This document shows, piece by piece, positions 34,601 through 43,235 of a stretch of DNA of 56,783 bases (positions are counted from its first letter, which is position 1; each line of letters begins with the position of its first letter). The position numbers were made by a program, and so were the translations under genes. The notes under the pieces are model-generated. The model had not been told where the DNA came from. It saw only the letters and a list, made by a program, of their open reading frames with translations, and made no database searches. Origin of the DNA: Pseudoalteromonas luteoviolacea DSM 6061 (GTDB lineage Bacteria; Pseudomonadota; Gammaproteobacteria; Enterobacterales; Alteromonadaceae); contig NZ_AUYB01000124.1 of NCBI RefSeq assembly GCF_001625655.1, positions 1 through 56,783 of the forward strand, read 5' to 3'.

Positions 34601-35445
34601 TTTGCAGCAAGTGCCAACTCTTTAAGCTTCGGTACAATTTCAGCCATCACACGGTCGCGGTGGGAAAACTCATAACGTGGATGAATTGCTGATAGTTTGA
34701 CAGAGATACCTGGGCTCTTGATAGGGCCACGGTTATTTGCTGCTTTACCAATGACATGAATCGCTGTCATGTAACTATGGAAGTAACGCTCGGCATCGGC
34801 CATGGTACGTGCGCCTTCACCTAGCATATCGTATGAATATGCGTAACCAGTGGCTTCTTTCTTTTTGGCGCGTTCAAGTGCCGTTTCAATCGTGGTGCCC
34901 ATAACAAATTGTTGGCCCATGATCTTCATTGCATATTGTACTGACTTACGAATTGCTGGCTCACCAATGCGACCCATAGTGCGTTTTAGTAAACCAAATT
35001 TCGCTTCTTTAGTCTTGTCAGCATAGTTAACCATTTTACCGGTGAGTAATAGGCCCCAGCTCGACGCGTTTACAAATAGTGAGTCACTATTACCTAAGTG
35101 CGAGCTCCAGTTACCTTTGCTAAGCTTATCGCGAATTAACATATCTTGCGTTTGTGCATCTGGCACGCGTAAAAGCGCTTCCGCCAAACACATCAGTACA
35201 ACACCTTCTTCAGAAGACAGTGAGTACTCTTCTAGTAATGCATCTACACCGTCTTGACCGTGTTGGTCTTTGCGGATGTTTAATACCATTTGACGGGCAC
35301 GTTCCCATGCACGAGTACGCGCAGAGGCACCGACTTCAGCAAGCGGTAAAATATGATCGATGACAGTTTCTTCATCAATACGGTAGAAGTCACGGATCTT
35401 TTGACGGATCGGACATTGGGTTGTTAAATCGCCTTGAAATAGCAT
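31630..35445 (-). CDS. putA: Bifunctional proline dehydrogenase / delta-1-pyrroline-5-carboxylate dehydrogenase
   Basis: PutA oxidises proline to glutamate in two steps at the membrane. The 1271-residue protein lacks the N-terminal ribbon-helix-helix DNA-binding domain of E. coli PutA and begins directly with the alpha domain. The proline dehydrogenase barrel (SVKLSAIHPRYEFSHRDRV, VRLVKGAYWDTE, FATHN, FQCLHGMG) comes next. The aldehyde dehydrogenase domain (SPWNFPLAIF, ETGGQNCMIVDSTALPEQ, GQRCSALR with the catalytic Cys) and a long C-terminal ALDH-like domain follow. Without the RHH domain it cannot self-repress, so control probably comes from the divergent Lrp-type gene. Confidence 0.96.
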   Translation of the reverse strand: MLFQGDLTTQCPIRQKIRDFYRIDEETVIDHILPLAEVGASARTRAWERARQMVLNIRKDQHGQDGVDALLEEYSLSSEEGVVLMCLAEALLRVPDAQTQDMLIRDKLSKGNWSSHLGNSDSLFVNASSWGLLLTGKMVNYADKTKEAKFGLLKRTMGRIGEPAIRKSVQYAMKIMGQQFVMGTTIETALERAKKKEATGYAYSYDMLGEGARTMADAERYFHSYMTAIHVIGKAANNRGPIKSPGISVKLSAIHPRYEFSHRDRVMAEIVPKLKELALAAKQYDINFTVDAEEADRLDISLDIIEAVFSDDALGNWNGFGLAVQAYQKRAIWVIDWLEALCRRVGRKMMVRLVKGAYWDTEVKLSQADGLEDFPVFTRKASTDVSYKACAIKLMNARDVIFPQFATHNAYSAATILELAKGEFNNFEFQCLHGMGDSLYNQVVTEDKVQCRVYAPVGQHEDLLAYLVRRLLENGANSSFVNAIVDESMPVESLLEDPVEKIQRVKHKRNMQITLPINLYGDERNNSKGLDLTNINHLTPMRENLQKWVEENLMTVSDVPEGHEAVLNPANHDEVIGSIRHQDADEMKQLVVNAETAFATWSQTPVSERAEILRRTGDALERHRDELIAMCIKEAGKITQDGIDEVREAVDFCRYYAAKAEELALDKRFSPRGVILCISPWNFPLAIFLGQVAAAIVTGNTVIAKPAEQTSLIALRTIELMEEVGLPKGIVQPVIARGSEVGKHIVPDTRIQTVMFTGSTETGTRISQTLAERGGDQVPLIAETGGQNCMIVDSTALPEQVVDDVISSGFQSAGQRCSALRVLFVQEEIADKVIGMIKGAMKELHIGDPAHLSTDVGPVIDQKALNALNEHVEYLKGNATLHYECSLPDMGETGHFFFAPRLYEISDLSVLKKEVFGPCVHVIRFKGSEIDNVIDQVNSTGFGLTMGIHTRIEERAEYLAKQSRAGNIYVNRNMIGAVVGVQPFGGRGLSGTGPKAGGPNYIARLVKENQAEQHIQATKVKVDSKEITAYQGAQEQVSRMMSLSKRDEKTWRSMPLNDRVSAMRQLLAKLAKVEILDTFADDLNKTLADAREQLIRVEKRLDKVIELPGPTGESNTLRYESRGCVVCYADKDTSFNFWVLSVITALAAGNTVVTVVSDLFHEEALAFRDKLLSTGITEGVLQVAKLNQLPAILAHEHLAGAVVSSSCGRKGYFSTQLAARRGAILPVISAEYYDTLLGRLITEKTISIDTTASGGNTSLMTLVEDDAYLPH

Positions 35446-35558
35446 AGGTTAAACCCTCAATATAAAAACCTAAGTACTACGAAGACAGCGAGTGTCTTCT
35501 ACAGCTCAAAGAGCAAGCTGCCGTGTAAATTTGCGGTGGTTAAATTTTAGTCCCTAAG

Positions 35559-35585
35559 TGATAAGAAACAACTTTGCCCTTATCA
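35559..35585. promoter_or_regulatory. Inverted repeat between putA and the Lrp-type gene
   Basis: TGATAAG, 13 nt and CTTATCA form perfect 7-bp arms spaced 20 bp centre to centre, two helical turns. It lies 114 nt before putA and 121 nt before the divergent regulator. This fits an operator for an Lrp-like protein contacting one face of the DNA. It is inference from symmetry and position. Confidence 0.45.
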
Positions 35586-35705
35586 TAGGAACGCCATAGA
35601 ATTTGAGAGCATTGTATAGAAGTTTCAGCAGAATATGCTGTTCTATTTTGGCTAAATACGGTAAATTTAGGGGTGTAATGACTTTCTTACAGAATTTTAT
35701 GCTGC

Positions 35706-36200
35706 ATGACTACATCAATAAAAACCAGAGTGTTAGATCGCATCGACACTGCCATATTAGAAGTGCTACAAAAAAACGGCCGAATTTCAAATGTTAATCT
35801 TGCTAAAGCCGTTAATTTAAGCCCCAGTCCATGTCTAGACAGAGTTAAGAAGCTTGAAGCTGAGGGATATATTGAAGGCTATGCTGCAAGATTAAACGCA
35901 GAAAAGCTGGGCCAGAAGCTGGTGGCGCATGTCGAAATTACATTAAAAAGCTCTACAGAGTCGGTATTTGAAACCTTTAAGCAGCACGTCGTCAAGATAC
36001 CACATGTTGTGTCTTGCGATATGGTTGCAGGGGGGTTTGACTATTTATTAAAAATCCGAGTTGCTGATATGCACCAATACCGAGAGGTGCTGGGACAAAT
36101 CGTTGAAATACCTGGAGTGGGAACTAATCACACCTACATGGTCATAGAGCATGTAAAAGAAGATACCGGAGTGACGACCCTATCTTTTGTTAACAATTAG
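35706..36200 (+). CDS. Lrp/AsnC-family regulator, probable PutR activator of putA
   Basis: Lrp-family proteins sense amino acids and bind DNA as octamers. The 164-residue protein has an N-terminal HTH (DRIDTAILEVLQKNGRISNV, NLAKAVNLSPSPCLDRVKKL) and a C-terminal ligand-binding RAM domain (SCDMVAGGFDYLLKIRVADM, VEIPGVGTNHTYMV). Divergent placement from an RHH-less putA is the arrangement seen for PutR-type proline-responsive activators, so proline is the likely ligand. No strong ribosome site precedes the ATG. Confidence 0.85.
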   Translation: MTTSIKTRVLDRIDTAILEVLQKNGRISNVNLAKAVNLSPSPCLDRVKKLEAEGYIEGYAARLNAEKLGQKLVAHVEITLKSSTESVFETFKQHVVKIPHVVSCDMVAGGFDYLLKIRVADMHQYREVLGQIVEIPGVGTNHTYMVIEHVKEDTGVTTLSFVNN

Positions 36201-36436
36201 TTTTCAATGTGTCCTTTTTATTTATGGGAGGAGTGTTTTTTATCGTTATTTTTGTAATAGTTTTAGCGACACAATAAAGTGTTATGCTTTTTCTTTTAAG
36301 TGTCTGTTTTTCACGTCTATATTTCATAAGTTTATGTATATATTTAACTTTATTTTTGTTTTTATTATTCCTAGATCATAAAAATTAAAGAAAATAAATT
36401 ACAGTATATTACAGCTGTACCTATTTTTGTGTTAAT

Positions 36437-36479
36437 TTAATTTGGATCAACAAAAGTTTAATTATTGTAAATTTATGAT
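36437..36479 (+). promoter_or_regulatory. FNR/ANR-type box and -10 of the hcnABC-like operon
   Basis: TTAAT-TTGG-ATCAA (36437-36450) matches the FNR/ANR consensus TTGAT-N4-ATCAA at 9 of 10 arm positions. TATGAT (36474-36479) would place transcription start near 36485, putting the box centre at about -42, the class II activator position. In Pseudomonas, ANR activates hcnABC at low oxygen. A palindrome, TACAGCTGTA, lies at 36410-36419. The rest of 36201-36436 is AT-rich and I see no gene in it. Confidence 0.7.
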
Positions 36480-36538
36480 TCTTGTTGGCAATTTTTTACC
36501 CTAATCTGACATAGAATTTGGCAAAGTAAGGTAAAAAA

Positions 36539-36865
36539 ATGACAACAGCGACGCGTACAAAGGATATTACGCCTTTAGATTCAATCCAATTTGAAGTGCT
36601 CATCGATAATACTCCCATCACCGCCTGTGAAGGTGAAACGGTACTTTCCGTGCTGCAAGCAACAAACATGAAACGCATCAGTGAAAATGACAGACAAGTC
36701 GTTACAGGTGCTTATTGCTCAATGGGTGTGTGTCATTGCTGCCATGTAAAAGTGAATAAGCAACATAAGCAGAGGGCCTGCCAAACTTTGGTTGAGCCTA
36801 ATATGCAAATTGAAACGCTTAGTAATCGATTTAAAGAAGAGGGTTTGTGTAATGGCAAATGCTAG
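36539..36865 (+). CDS. hcnA: [2Fe-2S] subunit, HcnA-like
   Basis: In pseudomonads HcnABC is a membrane-associated enzyme that oxidises glycine to hydrogen cyanide and CO2; HcnA is its small iron-sulfur subunit. The 108-residue protein has a ferredoxin-like fold with GAYCSMGVCHCCHVKV and RACQT, the expected four-Cys cluster pattern, and ends TLSNRFKEEG. Its stop overlaps the hcnB start by 14 nt. The alternative is the small subunit of a related heterotrimeric D-amino acid or hydroxyproline dehydrogenase. Confidence 0.75.
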   Translation: MTTATRTKDITPLDSIQFEVLIDNTPITACEGETVLSVLQATNMKRISENDRQVVTGAYCSMGVCHCCHVKVNKQHKQRACQTLVEPNMQIETLSNRFKEEGLCNGKC

Positions 36866-38261
36866 CCCTGTTGTTATTGTTGGTGGTGGCCCATCCGGTA
36901 CCGCGGCTGCTGCGATGCTTGGAAAATATCAAATCTCCTCGATCATTGTTGAAGAGGCACCAAAAATAGGTGGAGTAATATATCGTGGACCACTTCGTAA
37001 GACACAATCATTGCCCCATTTAGATGATAACCTTCAGCGCGCCATGAGTGCATTACGTACACGATATGAAAACAACCGCAGTTTTATCGATCTCAAATTG
37101 CAGACTCGCGTATTGGGGCCGGAAGGTAAGCAACAACTATTGCTGAGTGAAAATGGCCAATTGACGACGCAAAGTTACAATGAATTGATTTTAGCAACGG
37201 GTTGTCATGAACGCAGTATTCCATTTCCTGGTTGGCAATTGCCAGGAGTAATGTTGCTTGGAGGTGTTCAGCTACAAATAAAGAGCGGGTTAGTTCGGCC
37301 GGGAGCGAGAATGGCTTTGGTAGGGACCGGACCACTTTTACCGCTAGTAGCATGTCAATTGCATAAAGCTGGTGTAAATGTTGTGGGGGTCTATGAGGCT
37401 AGTTCATTTAACAAGCTTGCTAAAGAAGCCGTTGCGCTTCTAAACAAACCCAAGTTAACGCTTTCTGGTTTGAGCATGATGGGTTATCTAAAAAAACATC
37501 AGATCCCATTTTATTATGGCCATGGCATTGTTAATGCTCAGGGCAGCAATAAGCTTGAGCGAATAACTGTTGCGCCGTATGACGAGCAGTGGCAAGCGGA
37601 TCATCGTCAATCGCAATCCATAGAGGTAGATGCGATTGGGGTTGGATATGGGTTTGTTGCACGCACTCAGCTTGCCATGTTACTAGGAGTTGAGCACAAA
37701 TATACAAAAGTGAGTGGTTACATACCCAAGTTAGATGATAATTTTCTGAGTAGTCAGGACAACCTCTATGTTGTTGGAGATAGTAGTGGCCTACTAGGGG
37801 CTGATGCAGCCATTTGTGAGGGGCAAATTGCCGCAATTGACATTGCGCTGAAGCGCGGTGCGGTAACCACAAGTGTTGCTCAAAAAGAAAAGCAAAAAGT
37901 AATGCGCAAACATGCGCGAATCGCACGGTTTAGATTTGGTTTTGACCGGTTCAGCGAGCGTCAAAATGGTCTACTCAATTTGGCCCAAGACGACACTGTG
38001 GTTTGCCGTTGTGAGCAAGCAACTAAGAAACAATTAGACGATGCAATTAAACAAGGTGTAAAAGATCTTACAACATTAAAGATGCGTACTCGTATTGGCA
38101 TGGGTGACTGCCAAGGTAAGACTTGCAGTAGCTACGCTTTGGACTTGTTGCACCAAGCAGGTCATAAACAAAATTCAAAAACAGGGGTGATAAAGCCTCG
38201 ATTCCCATTGGACCCAATCCCCTTTACTTTTATGGAAGAAACATTCGATGAGCAAATATGA
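36852..38261 (+). CDS. hcnB: FAD-dependent subunit, HcnB-like
   Basis: The 469-residue protein starts at the ATG at 36852 (MANASPVVIVGGGPSG, the FAD-binding GxGxxG type). It shows IYRGPLR, ATGCHERSIPFPGWQLPGVM, a second nucleotide-binding site (LVGTGPLLPLVACQLH) and a C-terminal BFD-like [2Fe-2S] site (VCRCEQATKKQLDDAI, then GMGDCQGKTC). These are HcnB hallmarks. A longer frame from 36792 lies inside hcnA and is rejected. It overlaps hcnC by 14 nt. Confidence 0.78.
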   Translation: MANASPVVIVGGGPSGTAAAAMLGKYQISSIIVEEAPKIGGVIYRGPLRKTQSLPHLDDNLQRAMSALRTRYENNRSFIDLKLQTRVLGPEGKQQLLLSENGQLTTQSYNELILATGCHERSIPFPGWQLPGVMLLGGVQLQIKSGLVRPGARMALVGTGPLLPLVACQLHKAGVNVVGVYEASSFNKLAKEAVALLNKPKLTLSGLSMMGYLKKHQIPFYYGHGIVNAQGSNKLERITVAPYDEQWQADHRQSQSIEVDAIGVGYGFVARTQLAMLLGVEHKYTKVSGYIPKLDDNFLSSQDNLYVVGDSSGLLGADAAICEGQIAAIDIALKRGAVTTSVAQKEKQKVMRKHARIARFRFGFDRFSERQNGLLNLAQDDTVVCRCEQATKKQLDDAIKQGVKDLTTLKMRTRIGMGDCQGKTCSSYALDLLHQAGHKQNSKTGVIKPRFPLDPIPFTFMEETFDEQI

Positions 38262-39462
38262 TGTCGTTATTGCTGGTGGTGGTGCTATCGGTGCCGCATG
38301 TGCATATTTTTTAAGCCGAGATACCAAGCTTAAAGTCGCCTTGGTAGATATAAAAAAGCCGGGGAATGCGTCTCGCGCATCTGCTGGTGGGCTATGGGCA
38401 ATAGGAGAGTCAGTTGGGCTTGGCTGTGGCGTAATCTTTTTTAAAACCTTGTCAAAATTGCAAAGTGAAGCACAAGGAGAAGAAGTACCTACAATGCGTC
38501 CTCACCAATTGCCAGATTGCTTTTTTGAATTGGCATTAAAATCAAATGCGATGTACCCAGATCTTTATGAGGAGTTACGTTCAAAGCATGATGTAGACTT
38601 TAAATTCGAGCGAACTGGACTCAAGTTTATTATGTATAACCGTGAGGATGAGTTATACGCAGATCAGATTGTCAGCGGTATTCCCCATTTAAGTGATCAG
38701 ATCCGGTGGTTAAATGCGGAGCAGTTAAAAGCAGAAGAACCGTATGTAACGCCTGATGCAATCGGTGCCATTGATTTTAAGTGCGACCATCAAGTAAATC
38801 CATATCGCCTTGTTGAAGCATATACAGAAGCGGCGCGGCAAAATGGAGTTGAACTGTTTTTACACACTGAAATTGAGCATGTAATACGTGATGGCAACCG
38901 AGTTTTGGGGTTAAAGACGGCAGCAGGGGAGTTGCGGTGTGATACCGTGATCAATGCAACGGGAGCTTGGGCTAATACTTTATTCAAGCAAGCCACTGAT
39001 CTTGATATGCCGGTTTATCCTGTAAAAGGGCAAATTGTACTGTCTGAGCGGATGCCTAAGATCCTTAATGGCTGCATTAGTACCAGCGATTGTTATATTG
39101 CACAAAAAGACAATGGCGAAGTATTAATTGGCTCTTCCACTGAAGAAAAGGGCTTTGATACCACCAATAGCCTAGATAAAATCCAGGAGCTGTCGCGAGG
39201 AGCGATGAAATGTTTGCCGATCCTTAATGAGTCAAACATAAAGCGATGTTGGGCGGGGCTGAGACCAGGCACACCAGATGAACTACCTATTTTGGGTGAA
39301 GTTCCTGGAGTTGAGGGTTACCTTAATGCGTGTGGACACTTTAGAACGGGGATCTTAACTTCAGCGATCACTGGTAAGCTAATGACTGAACTCGTAACTG
39401 GCCAGCCTACTTCAATTGATTTAACACCGTTTAGTGTTACTCGTTTCTTTGAAAATTCGTAG
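38248..39462 (+). CDS. hcnC: FAD-dependent amine oxidase subunit, HcnC-like
   Basis: The 404-residue protein is a DAO/glycine oxidase-fold flavoprotein: MSKYDVVIAGGGAIGAACAY (FAD site), ASAGGLWAIGESVGLGCGV, VINATGAWANTL, and the late RCWAGLRPGTPDELPILGEV with ACGHFRTGILTSAITG. HcnC is thought to take the substrate amine in HCN synthase. The overlapping ORFs show one operon. The same fold is used by hydroxyproline and D-amino acid dehydrogenases, so glycine as substrate is inferred from the whole set and the FNR box. Confidence 0.75.
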   Translation: MSKYDVVIAGGGAIGAACAYFLSRDTKLKVALVDIKKPGNASRASAGGLWAIGESVGLGCGVIFFKTLSKLQSEAQGEEVPTMRPHQLPDCFFELALKSNAMYPDLYEELRSKHDVDFKFERTGLKFIMYNREDELYADQIVSGIPHLSDQIRWLNAEQLKAEEPYVTPDAIGAIDFKCDHQVNPYRLVEAYTEAARQNGVELFLHTEIEHVIRDGNRVLGLKTAAGELRCDTVINATGAWANTLFKQATDLDMPVYPVKGQIVLSERMPKILNGCISTSDCYIAQKDNGEVLIGSSTEEKGFDTTNSLDKIQELSRGAMKCLPILNESNIKRCWAGLRPGTPDELPILGEVPGVEGYLNACGHFRTGILTSAITGKLMTELVTGQPTSIDLTPFSVTRFFENS

Positions 39463-39532
39463 CTGCTATAACACGCGGTAAGTGGTCTAGTGAGTACTCA
39501 ATAGGCCATCTACAAGGCTAAATTCCTTTCTT

Positions 39533-39556
39533 AAAACCGTTTAAAAGCGGTTTTTT
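39533..39556 (+). terminator. Terminator after hcnC
   Basis: AAAACCG pairs with CGGTTTT, extended by a T-G pair, with T residues following. It lies about 70 nt past the hcnC stop. A candidate promoter for the next gene (CTGACA 39575-39580, 16 nt, TATTAT 39597-39602) follows. Confidence 0.75.
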
Positions 39557-39632
39557 GCTTTTTATCGCATGAAACTGACATTAGCTCTGAACTTGTTATT
39601 ATGTAACAGTACTAGCTAAACACGAGAAAATA

Positions 39633-42600
39633 ATGAAAATAAAGCATTTATTTGCAGCTATGGCTGCAGTGCTTGGGCCATTAGCGAGCCCAATGGCAAA
39701 TGCCTATAGCACGGAAGATACCCGCTTATTGAGGTTTCCAGACATACATAAAGAGCATGTTACGTTTGTATATTCAGGTGATATTTATGTTGCTAATACC
39801 CAGACTGGTAAAAGCACTCGCCTGACTGACCATGTTGGTTTTGAAACATTTCCTAAGTTCTCTCCTGATGGTGAAAAAATTGCGTTTGCTGCCGAATATA
39901 ACGGCAGCCGCCAAATCTACGTTATTAATAAAGATGGTTCAGGACTTAAGCAGCTGACATACTACAATGATGTAGGTCCGATGCCGCCGCGAGGAGGCTT
40001 TGATTATCGCGTATTAGACTGGACACCAGATGGAAAACACATTGTTTTTCGTGCTAATCGCACGCCTTGGGGTAAGCGTATGGGACGTCCATACATGGTA
40101 CCTGTGGAAGGAGGCTTGGAGCAGCCGCTTGCCATTCCTGAAGGTGGTGGTGGTATGCTATCAGGTGATGGTAGCAAGTTTGTTTACACGCCAATTGACA
40201 GAGAGTTCAGAACTTGGAAACGATCTCGTGGTGGACGCGCACAAGATGTATGGGTGTATGACCTAGAGAAAAATACCTCAACACAGTTGACGACTCACCG
40301 CGCGACAGATCAACAGCCTACATGGGTAAATGACAGCATTTACTTTGTATCTGACAGAGATTACACACTTAACCTTTACAAATACCGTGAAGGCAAAAAG
40401 CCTGTAAAAATGACAGACCACAAAGAGTATGATGTACTTTGGCCATCAGCGGGTCCTGATGCCATAGTGTATGAAAATGGTGGCTACTTATATCGTTTTA
40501 ATGAAGCGAATAAAATGACTGAGAAGCTGACAATCAATGTTGATGGTGTACGCAAGCATGCCATGCCATACAGCAAAAATGTCAGCAAATTTATTGACTC
40601 CATGGACGTATCTCATGATGGTAAACGCGCAGTATTCACTGCTCGAGGTGAGATTTTCTCAGTACCAGTAAAAAATGGGCCGACGCGTAATTTATCTCAC
40701 ACACCAACAGGTCGTGAAATTGCAGCGACATGGTCTCCAAGTGCACGTTATGTGGCCTATTTAAGCGATGCAACGGGTGAATATGAAATCTACCTAAAAG
40801 ACCGCGCTAACAATAACGAAGTAAAACAATTAACAGACAATGGAACCATTTGGCGTTTTGCCCCAATTTGGTCACCAGACAACACAAAACTGTTGTTTGC
40901 TGATAAAGACCATATTATTTGGTTGCTAGATGTTGAGTCAGGTAAGTTGACTAAGATTGACCGTGGTTTGCATGATGAAAATGGCATCACGCAATACACT
41001 TGGTCACCAAATAGCAAAGACTTAGTGTTTGTTAAAAACAATGAAAACCGCTATGCGTCACTTTGGCACTACAATCTTGAAAGTAAAAAGTTAAGTCGTT
41101 TGACGGATGATATGACTTCTGAGAGAAATCCAACCTTTTCAGAAGATGGTCAGTATATCTACTTTACCTCAGAGCGCGATTACAATTTAGCATTCAGCTC
41201 ATACGAGTTTGATTACTTGTTTAATAAAGCCACACGTATTTACTCGGTGGCGGTGAATGACTCGATTAAACCAATCAACGCGCCGCAAAGTGATGAGACA
41301 ATTATTGTCAGTGATGACAAAGCTGAAGCTGACAAAGCTGATGTTGATAACAGCGTTCAAGTTGCGGGTTTTATGGACCGTGTTGTGTCATTGCCTGCAC
41401 CTGCTGGTAATTATCGTTCACTAACAGGTGTCAAAGGTGGTGTGTTAACGCTATCTGGTGGTGCGCTTAAGCTAGTTGAAAATAAAGCTGAAGGTAAAGT
41501 AGAAACGGTTGCCAAAGGTGTGAGTGAATACAAGGTTTCTGCTAACCGCGAGCATGTTATTGCACGCGCAGGTAGTAACTACAGTGTGATCAAGCCTAAA
41601 GCAAAACAAGACTTAAAGGCTAATCAGCTTGATTTAAGCAAGATGAATTTAAAGATTGACCCTCGCATCGAATGGTCACAGATGTACACTGAAGGCTGGC
41701 GTACATTACGCGATTGGTTCTATGATGAGAATCACCACGGCCAAGATTGGGATGCAATCTTAAAACGATATCAGCCAATGGCTGATGCTGCGGCGCATCG
41801 TACAGATATTGACTATGTGTTGAGTGAAATTGCTGGCGAGATCAATGCTGGCCACATCTATGTTCAGTCAGGTGATGAGCCAAAAGGCAAGCGTAAAAAG
41901 CACGGTTTACTTGGTGCAGAAGTCGCAAGTCACCGTTCAGGTTTTGTGACTATCAAGCACATTTTCAAAGGTGAAAATTGGCATGAAGACTTCCGTTCGC
42001 CGCTTAATGAAACCGGTGTGCGTGCAAGTGAAGGTGACTTTATCCTTGCTGTAAATGGTCGCAATGTGAATGAAGTCAGTAACTTCTATGAACTACTGGA
42101 GAACACGCAAGGCGAGCAAGTAGAGCTTATCTTAAGTAAGTCACCAAGTTTTGATGACAGCTGGAAAGTTAGCGTCAAGCCAGTGAAGAGCGAAATTGGC
42201 TTGCGTTATTTACAGTGGGTTGAATCGCGTAAAGCATACGTAGAGGAGCTTTCTGGCGGTCGCATTGGTTATGTACACCTTCCAAATACGGCGTACGAAG
42301 GTAACCGTTCAATGTTCAAAAACTTTATGCCACAAACGACCAAAGATGCGTTGATAATCGATGATCGTTATAACGGTGGTGGTTTTATTCCTGAGCACGT
42401 GATTACTTGGCTTGCGCGCAAGCCGCTTAACTACTGGAAGCGCCGTGGTGTCACCCCGACAAAAACACCACAATTTGCACATGATGGACCAAAAGCCATG
42501 TTGATTAATGGTTATTCAAGTTCCGGTGGTGATGCTATTCCTTACTACTTCCGCCAAGCTGGCTTAGGTAAGTTGATTGGTACTCGTACTTGGGGTGGCT

Positions 42601-42866
42601 TAATCGGTATTTCTGGTAACCCACGTTTGGTTGATGGGGGTCAGGTAATTGCTGCTACATTCCGTATTCTTGATAATGATGGTAATTGGATCATCGAAAA
42701 TGAAGGGGTCGTCCCGGATATTGAAGTGATTGATCGACCAGAACTAATCCAAGCTGGTAAAGACCCATCTGTTGAGCGTGCAGTTAAAGAGCTGTTAAAA
42801 GAGCTTGAGGACAATCCGAAGAAGAAGTTAACTGTGCCACCGGCACCGACTAAATTTATTGACTAA
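39633..42866 (+). CDS. Exported tricorn-like protease (S41 family)
   Basis: Tricorn-type proteases degrade peptides within a beta-propeller cage. The 1077-residue protein has a signal peptide (residues 1 to about 24, ending PMANA), two WD40/TolB-like propellers (repeats such as FSPDGEKIAFAAE, WTPDGKHIVF, SPNSKDLVF), a C1 helical domain, a PDZ domain (GDFILAVNGRNVNEV) and the S41 core (IGYVHLPN, DALIIDDRYNGGG) with the nucleophile in GYSSSGGD. Archaeal tricorn is cytosolic; here the signal peptide places it in the periplasm or outside, a form common in Alteromonadales and Bacteroidetes. Confidence 0.92.
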   Translation: MKIKHLFAAMAAVLGPLASPMANAYSTEDTRLLRFPDIHKEHVTFVYSGDIYVANTQTGKSTRLTDHVGFETFPKFSPDGEKIAFAAEYNGSRQIYVINKDGSGLKQLTYYNDVGPMPPRGGFDYRVLDWTPDGKHIVFRANRTPWGKRMGRPYMVPVEGGLEQPLAIPEGGGGMLSGDGSKFVYTPIDREFRTWKRSRGGRAQDVWVYDLEKNTSTQLTTHRATDQQPTWVNDSIYFVSDRDYTLNLYKYREGKKPVKMTDHKEYDVLWPSAGPDAIVYENGGYLYRFNEANKMTEKLTINVDGVRKHAMPYSKNVSKFIDSMDVSHDGKRAVFTARGEIFSVPVKNGPTRNLSHTPTGREIAATWSPSARYVAYLSDATGEYEIYLKDRANNNEVKQLTDNGTIWRFAPIWSPDNTKLLFADKDHIIWLLDVESGKLTKIDRGLHDENGITQYTWSPNSKDLVFVKNNENRYASLWHYNLESKKLSRLTDDMTSERNPTFSEDGQYIYFTSERDYNLAFSSYEFDYLFNKATRIYSVAVNDSIKPINAPQSDETIIVSDDKAEADKADVDNSVQVAGFMDRVVSLPAPAGNYRSLTGVKGGVLTLSGGALKLVENKAEGKVETVAKGVSEYKVSANREHVIARAGSNYSVIKPKAKQDLKANQLDLSKMNLKIDPRIEWSQMYTEGWRTLRDWFYDENHHGQDWDAILKRYQPMADAAAHRTDIDYVLSEIAGEINAGHIYVQSGDEPKGKRKKHGLLGAEVASHRSGFVTIKHIFKGENWHEDFRSPLNETGVRASEGDFILAVNGRNVNEVSNFYELLENTQGEQVELILSKSPSFDDSWKVSVKPVKSEIGLRYLQWVESRKAYVEELSGGRIGYVHLPNTAYEGNRSMFKNFMPQTTKDALIIDDRYNGGGFIPEHVITWLARKPLNYWKRRGVTPTKTPQFAHDGPKAMLINGYSSSGGDAIPYYFRQAGLGKLIGTRTWGGLIGISGNPRLVDGGQVIAATFRILDNDGNWIIENEGVVPDIEVIDRPELIQAGKDPSVERAVKELLKELEDNPKKKLTVPPAPTKFID

Positions 42867-42897
42867 CTTTTTTGGTTAGTTATCAAGTTAACTAGAT

Positions 42898-42921
42898 AAA
42901 AGGGGGCACAGCCCCCTTTTT
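42898..42921 (+). terminator. Terminator after the tricorn-like gene
   Basis: GGGGGC and GCCCCC form a strong stem with a 3-nt loop, flanked by A and T runs. It lies 31 nt past the stop. A weaker hairpin (ACTAAC / GTTAGT) overlaps the stop codon region. Confidence 0.92.
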
Positions 42922-43206
42922 AATTATAACGGAATTATATTTTTAAAGAGATTTTTACTTATTTAAGTTTAGTGGTTTTTGTTTTGGTTTTTGTTTAATT
43001 AATGTTTGTTATTGTAATTGAAGTGAGATCTTTTTGTTATTCTGAGAGGGAGGGGTGATTATTTATTAGAATTTATTAAGTCTGATTTTTATTTAATTTT
43101 TGTTTTTATTGTTTGAACTTTTATTTGATTTTTATTCTTTTGTGAACCCCTTGTTTTCTACCTGTGGTGATTAATTGTTTTATTTAAAGCAATATTGAAT
43201 GGGGTA
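42922..43206 (+). other. AT-rich leader region of the giant secreted operon
   Basis: About 285 bp with long T-rich runs and no gene I can support. A promoter is likely but the sequence is too AT-rich to pick one. The composition is unlike the flanking coding DNA and could attract H-NS-type silencing. Confidence 0.45.
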
Positions 43207-43235
43207 GAGGAATAAAATAATATTCCCCGTTTTTT
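43207..43235 (+). terminator. Terminator-like hairpin (candidate attenuator) before the giant secreted operon
   Basis: GAGGAATA (43207-43214) and TATTCCCC (43221-43228) form an 8-bp stem with one mismatch, a 6-nt loop, and GTTTTTT after it. It ends 25 nt before the TTG start of the operon. An upstream GGGG (43201-43204) can instead pair with CCCC, an alternative structure. A terminator here would stop transcription before any coding sequence unless countered. Confidence 0.55.

Noticed and set aside
36187..36381. 64-codon plus-strand ORF of Phe-rich sequence
   Set aside because: It lies in AT-rich intergenic DNA, overlaps the end of the Lrp-type gene, and has no ribosome site; composition explains it.
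43195..43212. ops element for RfaH before the giant operon
   Set aside because: GGGGTAGAGG shares GGTAG with ops but fails at the GGC and at the following positions.
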